Assembly: GCF_019285735.1 (NCBI RefSeq)
Contig: NZ_CP079107.1
Location: forward strand, 1,612,001-1,676,000
Source of the DNA: Paeniglutamicibacter sp. Y32M11
GTDB taxonomy: Bacteria > Actinomycetota > Actinomycetes > Actinomycetales > Micrococcaceae
Direction: 5' to 3'
DNA: 64,000 nucleotides
This document shows, piece after piece, positions 17,767-25,853 of the stretch. A model generated the notes under the pieces. It had not been told where the DNA came from. It was given only the letters and a program-made list of their open reading frames with translations, and ran no database searches. The translations under genes and the position numbers were made by a program. Numbering within the stretch: position 1 is the stretch's first letter; each line of letters begins with the position of its first letter.

Positions 17767-17839
17767 AGTGGACAACGAGGTTCGAACTCGCGACCTCGAC
17801 CTTGGCAAGGTCGCGCTCTACCAGCTGAGCTATGTCCAC
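17767..17839 (-). tRNA. tRNA-Gly (GCC), second copy
   Basis: Body identical to the copy at 17506-17578, anticodon GCC; here the 3' flank reads CTA, so CCA must be added after transcription. Confidence 0.97.
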
Positions 17840-17874
17840 GTGAAAAGCTAATATCCATAGATACTAACCTATCG

Positions 17875-17946
17875 TGGGCGATACTGGGTTCGAACCAGTG
17901 ACCTCTTCCGTGTCAGGGAAGCGCGCTACCGCTGCGCCAATCGCCC
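17875..17946 (-). tRNA. tRNA-Val (GAC), second copy
   Basis: Identical to the gene at 17612-17683, anticodon GAC, no encoded CCA. Together with the neighbouring tRNA-Gly it forms the second unit of a Val-Gly duplication. Confidence 0.97.
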
Positions 17947-17970
17947 ATACTTCTTACTACATTTACTACG

Positions 17971-18041
17971 AGGTGGGGACGGGATTCGAACCCGCGTAAA
18001 CGGCTTTGCAGGCCGGTGCCTCGCCTCTCGGCCACCCCACC
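17971..18041 (-). tRNA. tRNA-Cys (GCA)
   Basis: Acceptor GGTGGGG/CCCCACC, anticodon loop containing TGCAAA (anticodon GCA) and GGGTTCGAATCCC T-arm. No encoded CCA. Confidence 0.96.
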
Positions 18042-18103
18042 ATAACCAAAAGGTAAAATACCCGTTGGATAGATCGGCAAGCCGATCCGGTGAATCTAAT
18101 GCG

Positions 18104-18176
18104 AGTGGACAACGAGGTTCGAACTCGCGACCTCGACCTTGGCAAGGTCGCGCTCTACCAGCTGAGCTATGTCCAC
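18104..18176 (-). tRNA. tRNA-Gly (GCC), third copy
   Basis: First gene of the cluster in transcription order. Body identical to the other two GCC copies; no encoded CCA. Confidence 0.97.
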
Positions 18177-18240
18177 ATATTAGAAGCGCAATCTCCGGAA
18201 TGTTTTCGTTCCGTTTGTCTGCGTTCCAACGAGTAAAAAC

Positions 18241-18268
18241 TCTATACGACGATTCCCCAAAGTTCCAA
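18241..18268 (-). promoter_or_regulatory. Promoter of the tRNA cluster
   Basis: On the minus strand TTGGAA (18263-18268) and TATAGA (18241-18246) are 16 nt apart and lie about 65 nt upstream of the first tRNA gene. Confidence 0.6.
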
Positions 18269-18379
18269 ATCGGGGCGTTCTTTTATCGAAATTTGGCCTA
18301 GACCCTTGTGATCTCGCGGTTTTTGAAATGCTTGCGAACGGCGATGAGAGCCAAAACGTCGCCGGAACGTGGAAAAATC

Positions 18380-19237
18380 ATGTTCATGACTTCACCAGCG
18401 CTGGCCCATCAGACGGACTTTGGACGCATGTATGCCCGGAAAATCGGCGGACTTCCGCAGGTTCCCTCCATTACTAATGTCATCGGACAGGAAAAAATGG
18501 ACCTCGACGGTTGGATAGGTCACATGGCGGCCACCGCCGTGGTGCAGGACCCGAGACTGGGCGAAGCGCTAGGAAACTCGGCAAAGCTCAAAGCCCTAGC
18601 TCGTCAATCATCAAAGGCCGCGGCTGATTACCGCGACGCGGCCGCCGCGCGGGGGGACCGCGTGCACCAGTACTGCGAACAAATTGCACTGCGGGCCATG
18701 GGTAAGCCTCATCAGGCAGCAGCTGCGCGTGAGGCATTGGCCAGCAACAACGAGGAAGGATTTGCCGGACGATTCGATGAGTGGTGGGACACCTATCAGG
18801 TTCAGCCACTCGCCGCAGAAGTCACCGTATGGAACGAAAGTATTGGCTATGCCGGAACTCTGGACCTCGTGGCCACTATTGGTGGTCGACTTTGTCTGAT
18901 CGACTACAAAACCCGAGGCACCGGTCGAGATGGACGAGTGAAGCCGCTTGATCCGAAGGTCATTATGCAGCTGGCTGCCGGAGCCAAGGCCGAAGAAATG
19001 GTGGTTGACCCGGCCGTTGGCACCTGGGAACCGTGGAAATACTCACAAGACCCGATGCTGTTGGGTGTGGCCATCGGTGAAACCGAGGTCCAGACCGTCA
19101 TGGCGAATCCCGACGTGCTGCCCGCATATTGGTCGAAGTTTTGGTCGCTGCGTCAGGTATGGGGCGCCACCCTTAAGGTCGGGGAAGCAGGGGTTGCTCT
19201 GCGTGAGGTCGGCCCTCCACCGCCACTAGTGCCCTGA
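18380..19237 (+). CDS. PD-(D/E)XK nuclease-like protein (RecB-type fold)
   Basis: A 285-residue protein with a PD-(D/E)XK-like core: a possible N-terminal helix glutamate (HQYCEQIAL), then Glu in AAEVTVW, GTLDLVAT and LIDYKT, which together give the E-x(n)-D-x(n)-D-x-K pattern of RecB/Cas4-type nucleases, followed by a QLAAGAKAEEM helix resembling the Q-x3-Y motif of RecB exonucleases. The ATG at 18380 (or 18386) follows GGAAAA; the open frame back to 18308 lacks support. It precedes def and may reflect a repair or phage-derived function; the true role is unknown. Confidence 0.65.
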   Translation: MFMTSPALAHQTDFGRMYARKIGGLPQVPSITNVIGQEKMDLDGWIGHMAATAVVQDPRLGEALGNSAKLKALARQSSKAAADYRDAAAARGDRVHQYCEQIALRAMGKPHQAAAAREALASNNEEGFAGRFDEWWDTYQVQPLAAEVTVWNESIGYAGTLDLVATIGGRLCLIDYKTRGTGRDGRVKPLDPKVIMQLAAGAKAEEMVVDPAVGTWEPWKYSQDPMLLGVAIGETEVQTVMANPDVLPAYWSKFWSLRQVWGATLKVGEAGVALREVGPPPPLVP

Positions 19238-19359
19238 GCCGGTCGGTAGACTGATAGTCAGGGGGCGCTGGTGCACCACTCTGGCGTACTTGACTCCACA
19301 CCTCCTCCATCCACAGCACATTGCCGGTACAGCAGCCGGCCGAAGGGAGACCGGATCTC

Positions 19360-19935
19360 ATGGCCGTCTTAGGTATTCGCATTGTTGGCGACCCAATCCT
19401 CCGAACCCGCGCAGACGAGGTCACCGATTTCGGTCCCGAACTGCGTAAGCTCGTCGCAGACATGGACGAAACAATGGAGAACGTAGAAGGTGCCGGTCTA
19501 GCAGCACCACAAGTTGGAGTCTCCCTACGGGTGTTCACCTACCAGATCGCTGGCAAACGAGGACACCTGATTAACCCGGTGCTCGAACTGGGCGATGAGT
19601 ACCAGGACGATGTGAACGAAGGGTGCCTTTCCATCCCGGGACTTGGCTACCCGGTACGCCGCCGCAGTTGGACCCGTGCCACCGGTGTTGACGTCGAAGG
19701 AAATCCCGCAGTGGTCGAGGGCGAAGGCTTCCTGGCTCGCTGCTTGCAACACGAAACCGATCACCTTGACGGAATCCTGTATATCGATCGACTCACCGGC
19801 CAAACCAAAAAAGACGCCTTCCGCAAGCTGCGCGACACCAACTACAACTCCGTCGCCGCAAGCACCGTGTCCAAGCGCAGCTCTGCACTGGGATCCAGCT
19901 TCGGTGCCGGCGCAAGTTTTGGGCAGCAGGCATGA
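19360..19935 (+). CDS. def: Peptide deformylase
   Basis: Removes the formyl group from N-formyl-Met of new proteins; Fe/Zn metallohydrolase. The three PDF motifs are present: GAGLAAPQVG (motif I), EGCLSIPG (motif II, metal Cys) and QHETDHLDG (motif III, two metal His and catalytic Glu). 191 aa from the ATG at 19360, which has GGGAGA 9 nt upstream; the TTG at 19321 is rejected. Its end overlaps fmt by 4 nt, so production and removal of the formyl group are coupled in one operon. Confidence 0.96.
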   Translation: MAVLGIRIVGDPILRTRADEVTDFGPELRKLVADMDETMENVEGAGLAAPQVGVSLRVFTYQIAGKRGHLINPVLELGDEYQDDVNEGCLSIPGLGYPVRRRSWTRATGVDVEGNPAVVEGEGFLARCLQHETDHLDGILYIDRLTGQTKKDAFRKLRDTNYNSVAASTVSKRSSALGSSFGAGASFGQQA

Positions 19936-20870
19936 GAGTGCTTTTCGCCGGAACCCCACAGGTTGCCGTTGCATCTCTCGACCAGCTCGTAAACGACGGA
20001 TTTAACGTCGTGGCGGTCCTGACCCGCGAAGATGCCCCCATCGGACGCAAACGCGTGCTGACACCTTCCCCGGTTGCCGCGCGTGCAGCTGAACTGGGGA
20101 TCGAGATCATTCATGCCAACAAGATCGACGTACCAGTTCAAGAGAGAATCTCCGCACTGGAAACCGATATCGCAGCGATTGTTGCCTACGGTGGCCTCGT
20201 ACCCGAGAAAGCGCTGGGGATTCCCCGTCTGGGGTGGGTCAACCTGCACTTCTCGCTGCTTCCGGCGTGGCGCGGTGCCGCCCCCGTGCAGCATTCCATC
20301 ATGGCCGGGGACGAGATTACCGGCGCTGTGACCTTCCAATTGGAAAAAGGTCTAGATACCGGTCCCGTCTTTGGCACCTTGACCGAAACCATTGATCCTG
20401 CCGATACCGCCGGGGACCTTTTGGGTCGCCTCGCCGTCTCCGGATCCGTTTTGCTCTCACAAACTCTGTCTGGCCTTGATGCCGGTGCCTTGGTTGGTCT
20501 CCCGCAAAGGGGTGAAGGATCCTACGCTCACAAGTTGACCTTGGTTGACGGACGAATCGATTGGAACGCTCCTGCCTTAGCTATTCGGCGGCGCATCAAT
20601 GGAACCACTCCCGATCCGGGAGCCTGGACCGAGTCGGAGGGGCAACGCTTTAAGATCGGCCCGCTGCTCCCGGCCGTTGATGTTGTTGATTTGGCCCCGG
20701 GGCAGGTGCTGATCACTGGCGGCAAGAAGCCACGGGTGGTCGTGGGCACCGGTTCTCATGGTGTGGAATTAGCCCTGGTGCAACCACCGGGCAAAAAAAT
20801 GATGAATGCAGCAGATTGGGCGCGGGGGATTCTCGCGTCAGGAACCGTGGATGAGGTGAAATTCGCATGA
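19932..20870 (+). CDS. fmt: Methionyl-tRNA formyltransferase
   Basis: Transfers a formyl group from 10-formyl-THF to Met-tRNA(fMet). The N-terminal Rossmann domain begins MRVLFAGTPQVAV; the active-site motif is LHFSLLPAWRGAAPVQHSI, with AGDEITGAV and KGLDTGPV after it; the C-terminal domain (about 205-312) is OB-like. 312 aa, normal. ATGA overlaps link it to def upstream and rsmB downstream. Confidence 0.96.
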   Translation: MRVLFAGTPQVAVASLDQLVNDGFNVVAVLTREDAPIGRKRVLTPSPVAARAAELGIEIIHANKIDVPVQERISALETDIAAIVAYGGLVPEKALGIPRLGWVNLHFSLLPAWRGAAPVQHSIMAGDEITGAVTFQLEKGLDTGPVFGTLTETIDPADTAGDLLGRLAVSGSVLLSQTLSGLDAGALVGLPQRGEGSYAHKLTLVDGRIDWNAPALAIRRRINGTTPDPGAWTESEGQRFKIGPLLPAVDVVDLAPGQVLITGGKKPRVVVGTGSHGVELALVQPPGKKMMNAADWARGILASGTVDEVKFA

Positions 20871-22426
20871 GCGAATTTGGACAGGGACGTTCCGACCGTC
20901 CGCGACGCAATGAGTCCAATCGTGGCGGTGAGTCGCCGCGCCGTAACGACGCGGGCCGTACCCGCAACCGCGGCGGCAGCGGAAATGGGGCACGCCAATT
21001 CAGTGCCTCCGCACCATCAGCACGTAACCGACGTGCCGATCAGGCTCGGTTGACGGCATTTGAGGTGCTCCGGGCGGTTGATGAGCATGACGCCTATGCC
21101 AACCTCGTGCTTCCGGCTCGCATTCGCGAGCATCACTTGGACCGCCGAGACGCAGGTTTTGCCACGGAACTGACCTACGGGGCACTGCGCGGACAAGGGC
21201 TCTACGACGCCATCCTGGCTCGCTGCGTTGACCGTCCACTGGACCAGCTGGATCCGGCCGTTCTCGATGCACTGCGCTTGGGTGCCCACCAGTTGCTAGC
21301 CATGCGCGTTCCCAGCCATGCGGCCCTGGATGAGACAGTCTCGCTGGCCCGCATGGTCATCGGTGCCGGTGCCTCCGGGCTGATTAACGCGGTGCTGCGC
21401 AAGGTCTCGCTCAAGGACATTGAGACCTGGAGCAGTGAGCTCGTTGAAGGTATAGATGATGAAAACGCGGCGGCGGCGCTGGTCCACTCGCACCCCGAAT
21501 GGATTGTTCGCGCCTTGCGCCAAGCGTTGGTGGCCCACGGCCGTGACGCCTCGGAGATCACCGAGCTGCTGGCCGCGGATAACCTCGCTCCGGTCGTGAA
21601 CCTGGTTGCCCTTCCGGGCGTCGGTTCTCTGGATGAAGCACTTGACCAGGGCGCCGAATACGGGACACTGGTTGCCGATTCTGCGTACTACCAGGGCGGG
21701 GACATCGCTCGACTGGCGTCCGTGCGCGAAGGTAGTACCCGAGTTCAAGATGCCGGCTCTCAACTAGTCGCCCGCGCCTTGGCAGGAATCGCACTGCCCG
21801 ATGGTGGGGAAGACAGCTACTGGCTGGATCTGTGTGCGGGTCCCGGTGGCAAGGCGGCTCTGCTGGCAGCACTGGCCACCATTCACGGAGCCCGGCTCAC
21901 CGCCAACGAACCTGCTGAGCACCGCGCCGAGCTGGTCTCCAAGGCACTGGTCGCGATCGATCCGGACACCTGGATGATCTCGGTGCGCGACGGCCGCGAA
22001 TACGGAGACGAAGAATTCTCCGGCGGCTATGACCGAGTCATGGTTGATGCCCCCTGTTCAGGTCTTGGCGCACTGCGCCGGCGCCCGGAGTCTCGATGGC
22101 GCAAGACCCCCAAGGATGTTGCGGAACTGACCGTCTTGCAGGGTCAGCTGCTGGATGCTGCACTCAGCGCCGTGCGTGTTGGTGGGGTCGTTGCCTACGT
22201 GACCTGTTCACCGCACCCGGCCGAAACTGTTGCCGTGGTGGATGACCTGTTGGCCCGCAACAAGAACGCGAAATTGCTTGATACCGGTGCGGCACTCGAA
22301 GCGGCAGCGCTTCCCGGTCTTGCCGGTGCCACTCGCACCGTGGGCACGGGCAGCACCATTCAGCTGTGGCCGCACATTCACCGCACAGACGCCATGTTTA
22401 TGGCGCTCTTTACCCGCACCGCATAA
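20867..22426 (+). CDS. rsmB: 16S rRNA (cytosine-C5) methyltransferase RsmB/Sun family
   Basis: S-adenosylmethionine-dependent methyltransferase of the RsmB/Fmu type. The first 55 residues are Arg/Gly/Asn-rich and disordered, followed by a NusB-like RNA-binding domain (about 55-190) and a class I methyltransferase domain with WLDLCAGPGGKAALL (SAM loop), VMVDAPCSGLGALRR (Pro-Cys motif) and VTCSPHPAETVAVV (catalytic-type Cys). 519 aa. The start overlaps fmt by 4 nt (ATGA). The target C967-type position is inferred from the family. Confidence 0.93.
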   Translation: MSEFGQGRSDRPRRNESNRGGESPRRNDAGRTRNRGGSGNGARQFSASAPSARNRRADQARLTAFEVLRAVDEHDAYANLVLPARIREHHLDRRDAGFATELTYGALRGQGLYDAILARCVDRPLDQLDPAVLDALRLGAHQLLAMRVPSHAALDETVSLARMVIGAGASGLINAVLRKVSLKDIETWSSELVEGIDDENAAAALVHSHPEWIVRALRQALVAHGRDASEITELLAADNLAPVVNLVALPGVGSLDEALDQGAEYGTLVADSAYYQGGDIARLASVREGSTRVQDAGSQLVARALAGIALPDGGEDSYWLDLCAGPGGKAALLAALATIHGARLTANEPAEHRAELVSKALVAIDPDTWMISVRDGREYGDEEFSGGYDRVMVDAPCSGLGALRRRPESRWRKTPKDVAELTVLQGQLLDAALSAVRVGGVVAYVTCSPHPAETVAVVDDLLARNKNAKLLDTGAALEAAALPGLAGATRTVGTGSTIQLWPHIHRTDAMFMALFTRTA

Positions 22427-22462
22427 GCCCGCCGTTCCCCAGCCAGGAGCAAGAAGATCACC

Positions 22463-23134
22463 ATGCGTAACTGCCAAATCAATCCGTCAATCCTCTCGGC
22501 CGACTTCACTAATCTCGAGCGTGAACTCCATCGGATCCACACCGCCGATGCCGTACACGTGGATGTCATGGACAACCATTTTGTCCCCAACCTGACTATC
22601 GGGCTCCCGGTGGTTAAGCGGTTGGGCGAGGTAAGCGCTCTGCCGCTGGATGTACACCTGATGATTAACGACGTTGACCGCTGGGGACCTGACTATGCTC
22701 GGGCCGGTGCCGCCTCGGTGACCTTCCATGCCGAGGCATCGGCCGCGCCGATCAAGCTGGCTCGGGATCTGCGGGCCGCCGGGTCACGAGCCTCGATGGC
22801 GCTGCGTCCCGCAACGCCCATCGAGCCGTACCTGGATATGCTTCCGGAACTGGACATGGTGCTGCTGATGACGGTGGAACCTGGCTTCGGGGGACAAGCA
22901 TTCTTGGACATTGTGCTTCCTAAGATTCGCCGGGCACGGCGGGCCATCGACGGAACTGGTCTGCCCATCGCCTTGCAAGTTGATGGTGGGGTCACCAGCG
23001 AAACGATCTTGCGCGCCGCCGAGGCCGGCGCCGACGTCTTCGTGGCGGGGTCCTCCGTTTACGGAACCGAGGACCCCGCTGCGGCGGTAGTCACATTAAG
23101 AAATCTCGCAGCCCAGACACCACTTTCCGTGTAA
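22463..23134 (+). CDS. rpe: Ribulose-phosphate 3-epimerase
   Basis: Interconverts D-ribulose-5-phosphate and D-xylulose-5-phosphate in the pentose phosphate pathway. TIM barrel with [14 protein letters not shown] at the N-terminus, [12 protein letters not shown] (metal and catalytic residues), [18 protein letters not shown] and VDGGV (second catalytic Asp). 223 aa. AGGAG lies about 14 nt before the ATG. Ribulose-5-phosphate also feeds riboflavin synthesis by RibBA downstream, but the riboswitch separates the two units. Confidence 0.96.
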   Translation: MRNCQINPSILSADFTNLERELHRIHTADAVHVDVMDNHFVPNLTIGLPVVKRLGEVSALPLDVHLMINDVDRWGPDYARAGAASVTFHAEASAAPIKLARDLRAAGSRASMALRPATPIEPYLDMLPELDMVLLMTVEPGFGGQAFLDIVLPKIRRARRAIDGTGLPIALQVDGGVTSETILRAAEAGADVFVAGSSVYGTEDPAAAVVTLRNLAAQTPLSV

Positions 23135-23157
23135 TACTGATAGCTACAACTACACAA

Positions 23158-23302
23158 CGTGCTCCGGGGTCGGTGTAAGTCCGAACCGGCGGTTATAGTC
23201 CGCGACCCATGCCAAAGAGGCTTCTTACAAGAAGCCTCCGCCGCTTGGTTGAACTGGTGAAATTCCGGTACCGACAGTTAAAGTCTGGATGGGAGAAGCA
23301 CG
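23158..23302 (+). promoter_or_regulatory. FMN riboswitch (RFN element)
   Basis: The RFN consensus is clear: closing stem CGTGCT/AGCACG (23158-23163 with 23297-23302), GGGGTCGGTG near the 5' end, GAACCGGCGG, the variable hairpin around 23215-23240, CTGGTGAAATTCCGGTACCGAC, and the terminal GATGGGAGAAGCACG. It senses FMN and controls the riboflavin transporter and biosynthesis genes that follow. Confidence 0.96.
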
Positions 23303-23376
23303 TACACGCAACACCAATGCCTTCGCTAGTATGCAAGGTCTAGGAACCGCGAATCCAAAAGATTCGCCATAGCCTA

Positions 23377-23454
23377 GTCCTCCAACTGCGAGCCGGCCAT
23401 CAGGTGGAACCGTCGTATCGAACCCCCGGAGCCATCGCGGCTTGACAGGAGGAC
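23377..23454 (+). promoter_or_regulatory. Likely expression platform: anti-Shine-Dalgarno pairing
   Basis: GTCCTCC at 23377-23383 is perfectly complementary to GGAGGAC at 23448-23454, which contains the ribosome site for the ATG at 23456. Another hairpin, GCGAATC/GATTCGC enclosed by CTAGG/CCTAG, lies just upstream (about 23339-23376). No terminator T-tract is visible, so control is probably at translation initiation. Confidence 0.6.
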
Positions 23455-23455
23455 G

Positions 23456-24157
23456 ATGGATTTTCTGCGGTGGCTCATTGAAGCTTTCAACTCTTACATC
23501 ACGGTAGGCAGCAGCGCGCTGCTGGTACGTGAAGTGGTCGGCAACGTCTTTGGACTTGCCTCCGCCCTTGGCGGTATTCGTCGCAAGGTCTGGGCATGGC
23601 CCGTTGGCATCATCGGCAATGCCCTGCTGCTCACGGTTTTCCTCGGCAGTATCTTCGGCAACGACCAAACCGCCAATCTGCTCGGCCAAGCAGGCCGGCA
23701 AATCATGTTCATAGCGGTGTCTTTCTATGGATGGCGCCGCTGGAAAGCTACCCAGCAATCCGGCGGAAGCGCCGTGACCCCACGCTGGGCCACGACCACC
23801 GAACGGCTGAGCCTGGCCGGCATCTTGATTGTCGGCACCGTCGCGCTCACCCCGCTCTTTGGTGCCCTCGGCTCCTACGCGCCGGTCTGGGCGGATGCCT
23901 GGACCTTTGTGGGTTCGCTGCTGGCCACCTACGGCATGGCCAAGGGGCTCGTCGAATTTTGGCTGATTTGGGTGCTCGTCGACATCGTCGGGGTGCCCCT
24001 GCTCTTTAGCGCCGGATACTACGCTAGCGCCTTTATGTATCTGTTCTATGGATGCTTTACCCTGGTCGGATTCTTTATCTGGTGGAAAGCAAAAAACGGT
24101 TCGAAGCCAAGCATCGAAACCGAAATGCCTGATCCCACGGTGAAGGTAAGCAACTGA
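23456..24157 (+). CDS. ribM: PnuC-family riboflavin transporter (RibM/PnuX)
   Basis: Integral membrane protein of 233 aa with about seven hydrophobic segments and PnuC-family features (VVGNVFGLASALGGIRRKVWAWPVGIIGN, FVGSLLATYGMAKGLVEFWLIW). PnuC relatives usually carry nicotinamide riboside, but those behind an FMN riboswitch in actinobacteria (RibM/PnuX) import riboflavin; the riboswitch and the rib operon context make this the best call. The ATG at 23456 has AGGAGG just upstream. Its stop overlaps the ribD ATG by one base. Confidence 0.88.
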   Translation: MDFLRWLIEAFNSYITVGSSALLVREVVGNVFGLASALGGIRRKVWAWPVGIIGNALLLTVFLGSIFGNDQTANLLGQAGRQIMFIAVSFYGWRRWKATQQSGGSAVTPRWATTTERLSLAGILIVGTVALTPLFGALGSYAPVWADAWTFVGSLLATYGMAKGLVEFWLIWVLVDIVGVPLLFSAGYYASAFMYLFYGCFTLVGFFIWWKAKNGSKPSIETEMPDPTVKVSN

Positions 24158-25209
24158 TGCAAACAACTCGCGAAACAGCCGCCATGCGTCTGTCCTTAGA
24201 ACTGGCACGCCGCGGCATCCGCGGAGCCAATCCCTTGGTGGGTGCGGTCATCGTGGATGCCGCCGGGGCCATTCTGTCCACCGGATACCACCGGGGAGCT
24301 GGCACCGCCCATGCCGAGGCCGACGCGTTGACTAGGCTCGGAAACATCGATGCCGTTGCCGCACGCTCGGCGACCATGTTGGTCACCTTGGAACCGTGTA
24401 ACCACACCGGCCGGACCGGTCCCTGCTCGCAGGCCATCATCGATTCGGGTATCGGCAACGTCATTTACGCAGTAGCTGATGACGGTGAAGCCGCGTCCGG
24501 GGGAGGTGAAGCGCTGCGCGCGGCGGGAGTGAACGTGTCCCATGGACTGCTGGAGGCCGAAGCCACCGAGCTGAACCACCGTTGGTTTGCCGCCCGTGCG
24601 GCGGGGCGTCCCTTCACTACCTTGCATCTGGCCCAAACCCTTGACGGGCGGATCGCCGCTGCGGATGGAACCAGCCAATGGATCACTTCCCCGACGTCAT
24701 TGCTCCATGCTCACGAGGTACGTTCGCGTGTCGGTGCGATCGTGGTGGGTACCGGAACCGTGAAGGCCGATAACCCTCGGCTTAACGCCCGGGATGAGAA
24801 CGGTGCACCCTTCGCCTCTCAGCCTCGTCGCATCGTGATGGGACACAGCGAAGTTCCAGCCAACGCCGCATTGCGGGGTGATGGAAACTGGGAACAGGTT
24901 TCGTCCCACGATCCACTCACGGTCCTCAAAACGATCAGCGCCCGCGGCATCGATCACGTGCTCATCGAGGGCGGGGCCTCCATTGCCACGGCCTTCCTCG
25001 CCGCAGATCTTGTTGACGAGGTATTCCTCTATCAGGCTCCCATCTTCCTCGGTGCAGGCCGCGGATCCGTGGGAGAGCTAGGGATCGGTACCTTGGACGC
25101 GGCTCTGCGCTTCCGCCTGGATGCCGTCGACGGGGACGCAGTGCGCGTCATCGGTACGGACATTCTCACTCACCTTGAACCACTTCCGGCCTCCACCGGA
25201 ATTTCCTAA
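24157..25209 (+). CDS. ribD: Bifunctional pyrimidine deaminase/reductase RibD
   Basis: Second and third steps of riboflavin synthesis: deamination, then NADPH reduction of the ribosylamino-pyrimidine. N-terminal deaminase (about 1-145) with zinc motifs HAEADAL and LEPCNHTGRTGPC; C-terminal reductase (about 150-345) with TLHLAQTLDGRIA, GTGTVKADNPRL and VLIEGGASIATAFL. 350 aa. Translationally coupled to ribM by TGATG. Confidence 0.96.
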   Translation: MQTTRETAAMRLSLELARRGIRGANPLVGAVIVDAAGAILSTGYHRGAGTAHAEADALTRLGNIDAVAARSATMLVTLEPCNHTGRTGPCSQAIIDSGIGNVIYAVADDGEAASGGGEALRAAGVNVSHGLLEAEATELNHRWFAARAAGRPFTTLHLAQTLDGRIAAADGTSQWITSPTSLLHAHEVRSRVGAIVVGTGTVKADNPRLNARDENGAPFASQPRRIVMGHSEVPANAALRGDGNWEQVSSHDPLTVLKTISARGIDHVLIEGGASIATAFLAADLVDEVFLYQAPIFLGAGRGSVGELGIGTLDAALRFRLDAVDGDAVRVIGTDILTHLEPLPASTGIS

Positions 25210-25220
25210 GGAACCACATT

Positions 25221-25853
25221 ATGTTTACCGGAATTATCAGCGGCATGGGCCGTATCGAAGGCATTGAGGCCACACCGGAAACGGACTCGGTGGTGCTGCG
25301 CATCAGCGCCCCAGAACACACTGAGAACCTCGAACTTGGCGGTTCTATCGCCGTGAACGGCGTCTGCCTCACGGCCACCAGCATCACCGGAGACATCCTG
25401 TCCCTCGACGTCATGGGTGAAACTCTGCGTCACACCACCATCGGCGAACTCGCCCTGGGTGAGGGCATCAACCTCGAACGTTGCGTTAAAGCCGGCGGGC
25501 GGCTCGACGGACACGTGGTTCAGGGGCACGTTGATGGGGTTGGTCACCTGCTCGAGCACGAATCACTCGGCGACTGGGACCGTTTCCGTTTTGCGATTCC
25601 ATTCGAATTGGCACGATACGTGGCGAAGAAGGGATCCATTGCGATCGACGGGATTTCCCTGACGGTCACCGAAGTTTCCGCAGCAACCGAAAAGACGCAG
25701 TGGTTTGAGGTCGGCATCATTCCGACCACGCTGCGCGAAACGACCTTGGGCCAACGCATTCCCGGTTCATCGGTCAACCTTGAGGTGGACGTCATGGCGA
25801 AGTACGCCGAGCGTCTAGCATCCTTTGGCACCAGCGAAAGTAGCGCATCATGA
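25221..25853 (+). CDS. ribE: Riboflavin synthase alpha chain
   Basis: Dismutates two lumazine molecules to riboflavin. Two lumazine-binding barrels repeat: MFTGIISGMGRIEGIE starts the first and DGHVVQGHVDGVGHLL the second; GGSIAVNGVCLTAT and KGSIAIDGISLTVTEV are the matching internal repeats. 210 aa, normal. GGAA lies in the 11-nt gap after ribD; the 3' end overlaps ribBA by 4 nt. Confidence 0.96.
   Translation: MFTGIISGMGRIEGIEATPETDSVVLRISAPEHTENLELGGSIAVNGVCLTATSITGDILSLDVMGETLRHTTIGELALGEGINLERCVKAGGRLDGHVVQGHVDGVGHLLEHESLGDWDRFRFAIPFELARYVAKKGSIAIDGISLTVTEVSAATEKTQWFEVGIIPTTLRETTLGQRIPGSSVNLEVDVMAKYAERLASFGTSESSAS

Noticed and set aside
23225-24208. 327-codon minus-strand open frame across the FMN riboswitch and ribM
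   Set aside because: It would run through a conserved riboswitch and opposite ribM; no start signal.
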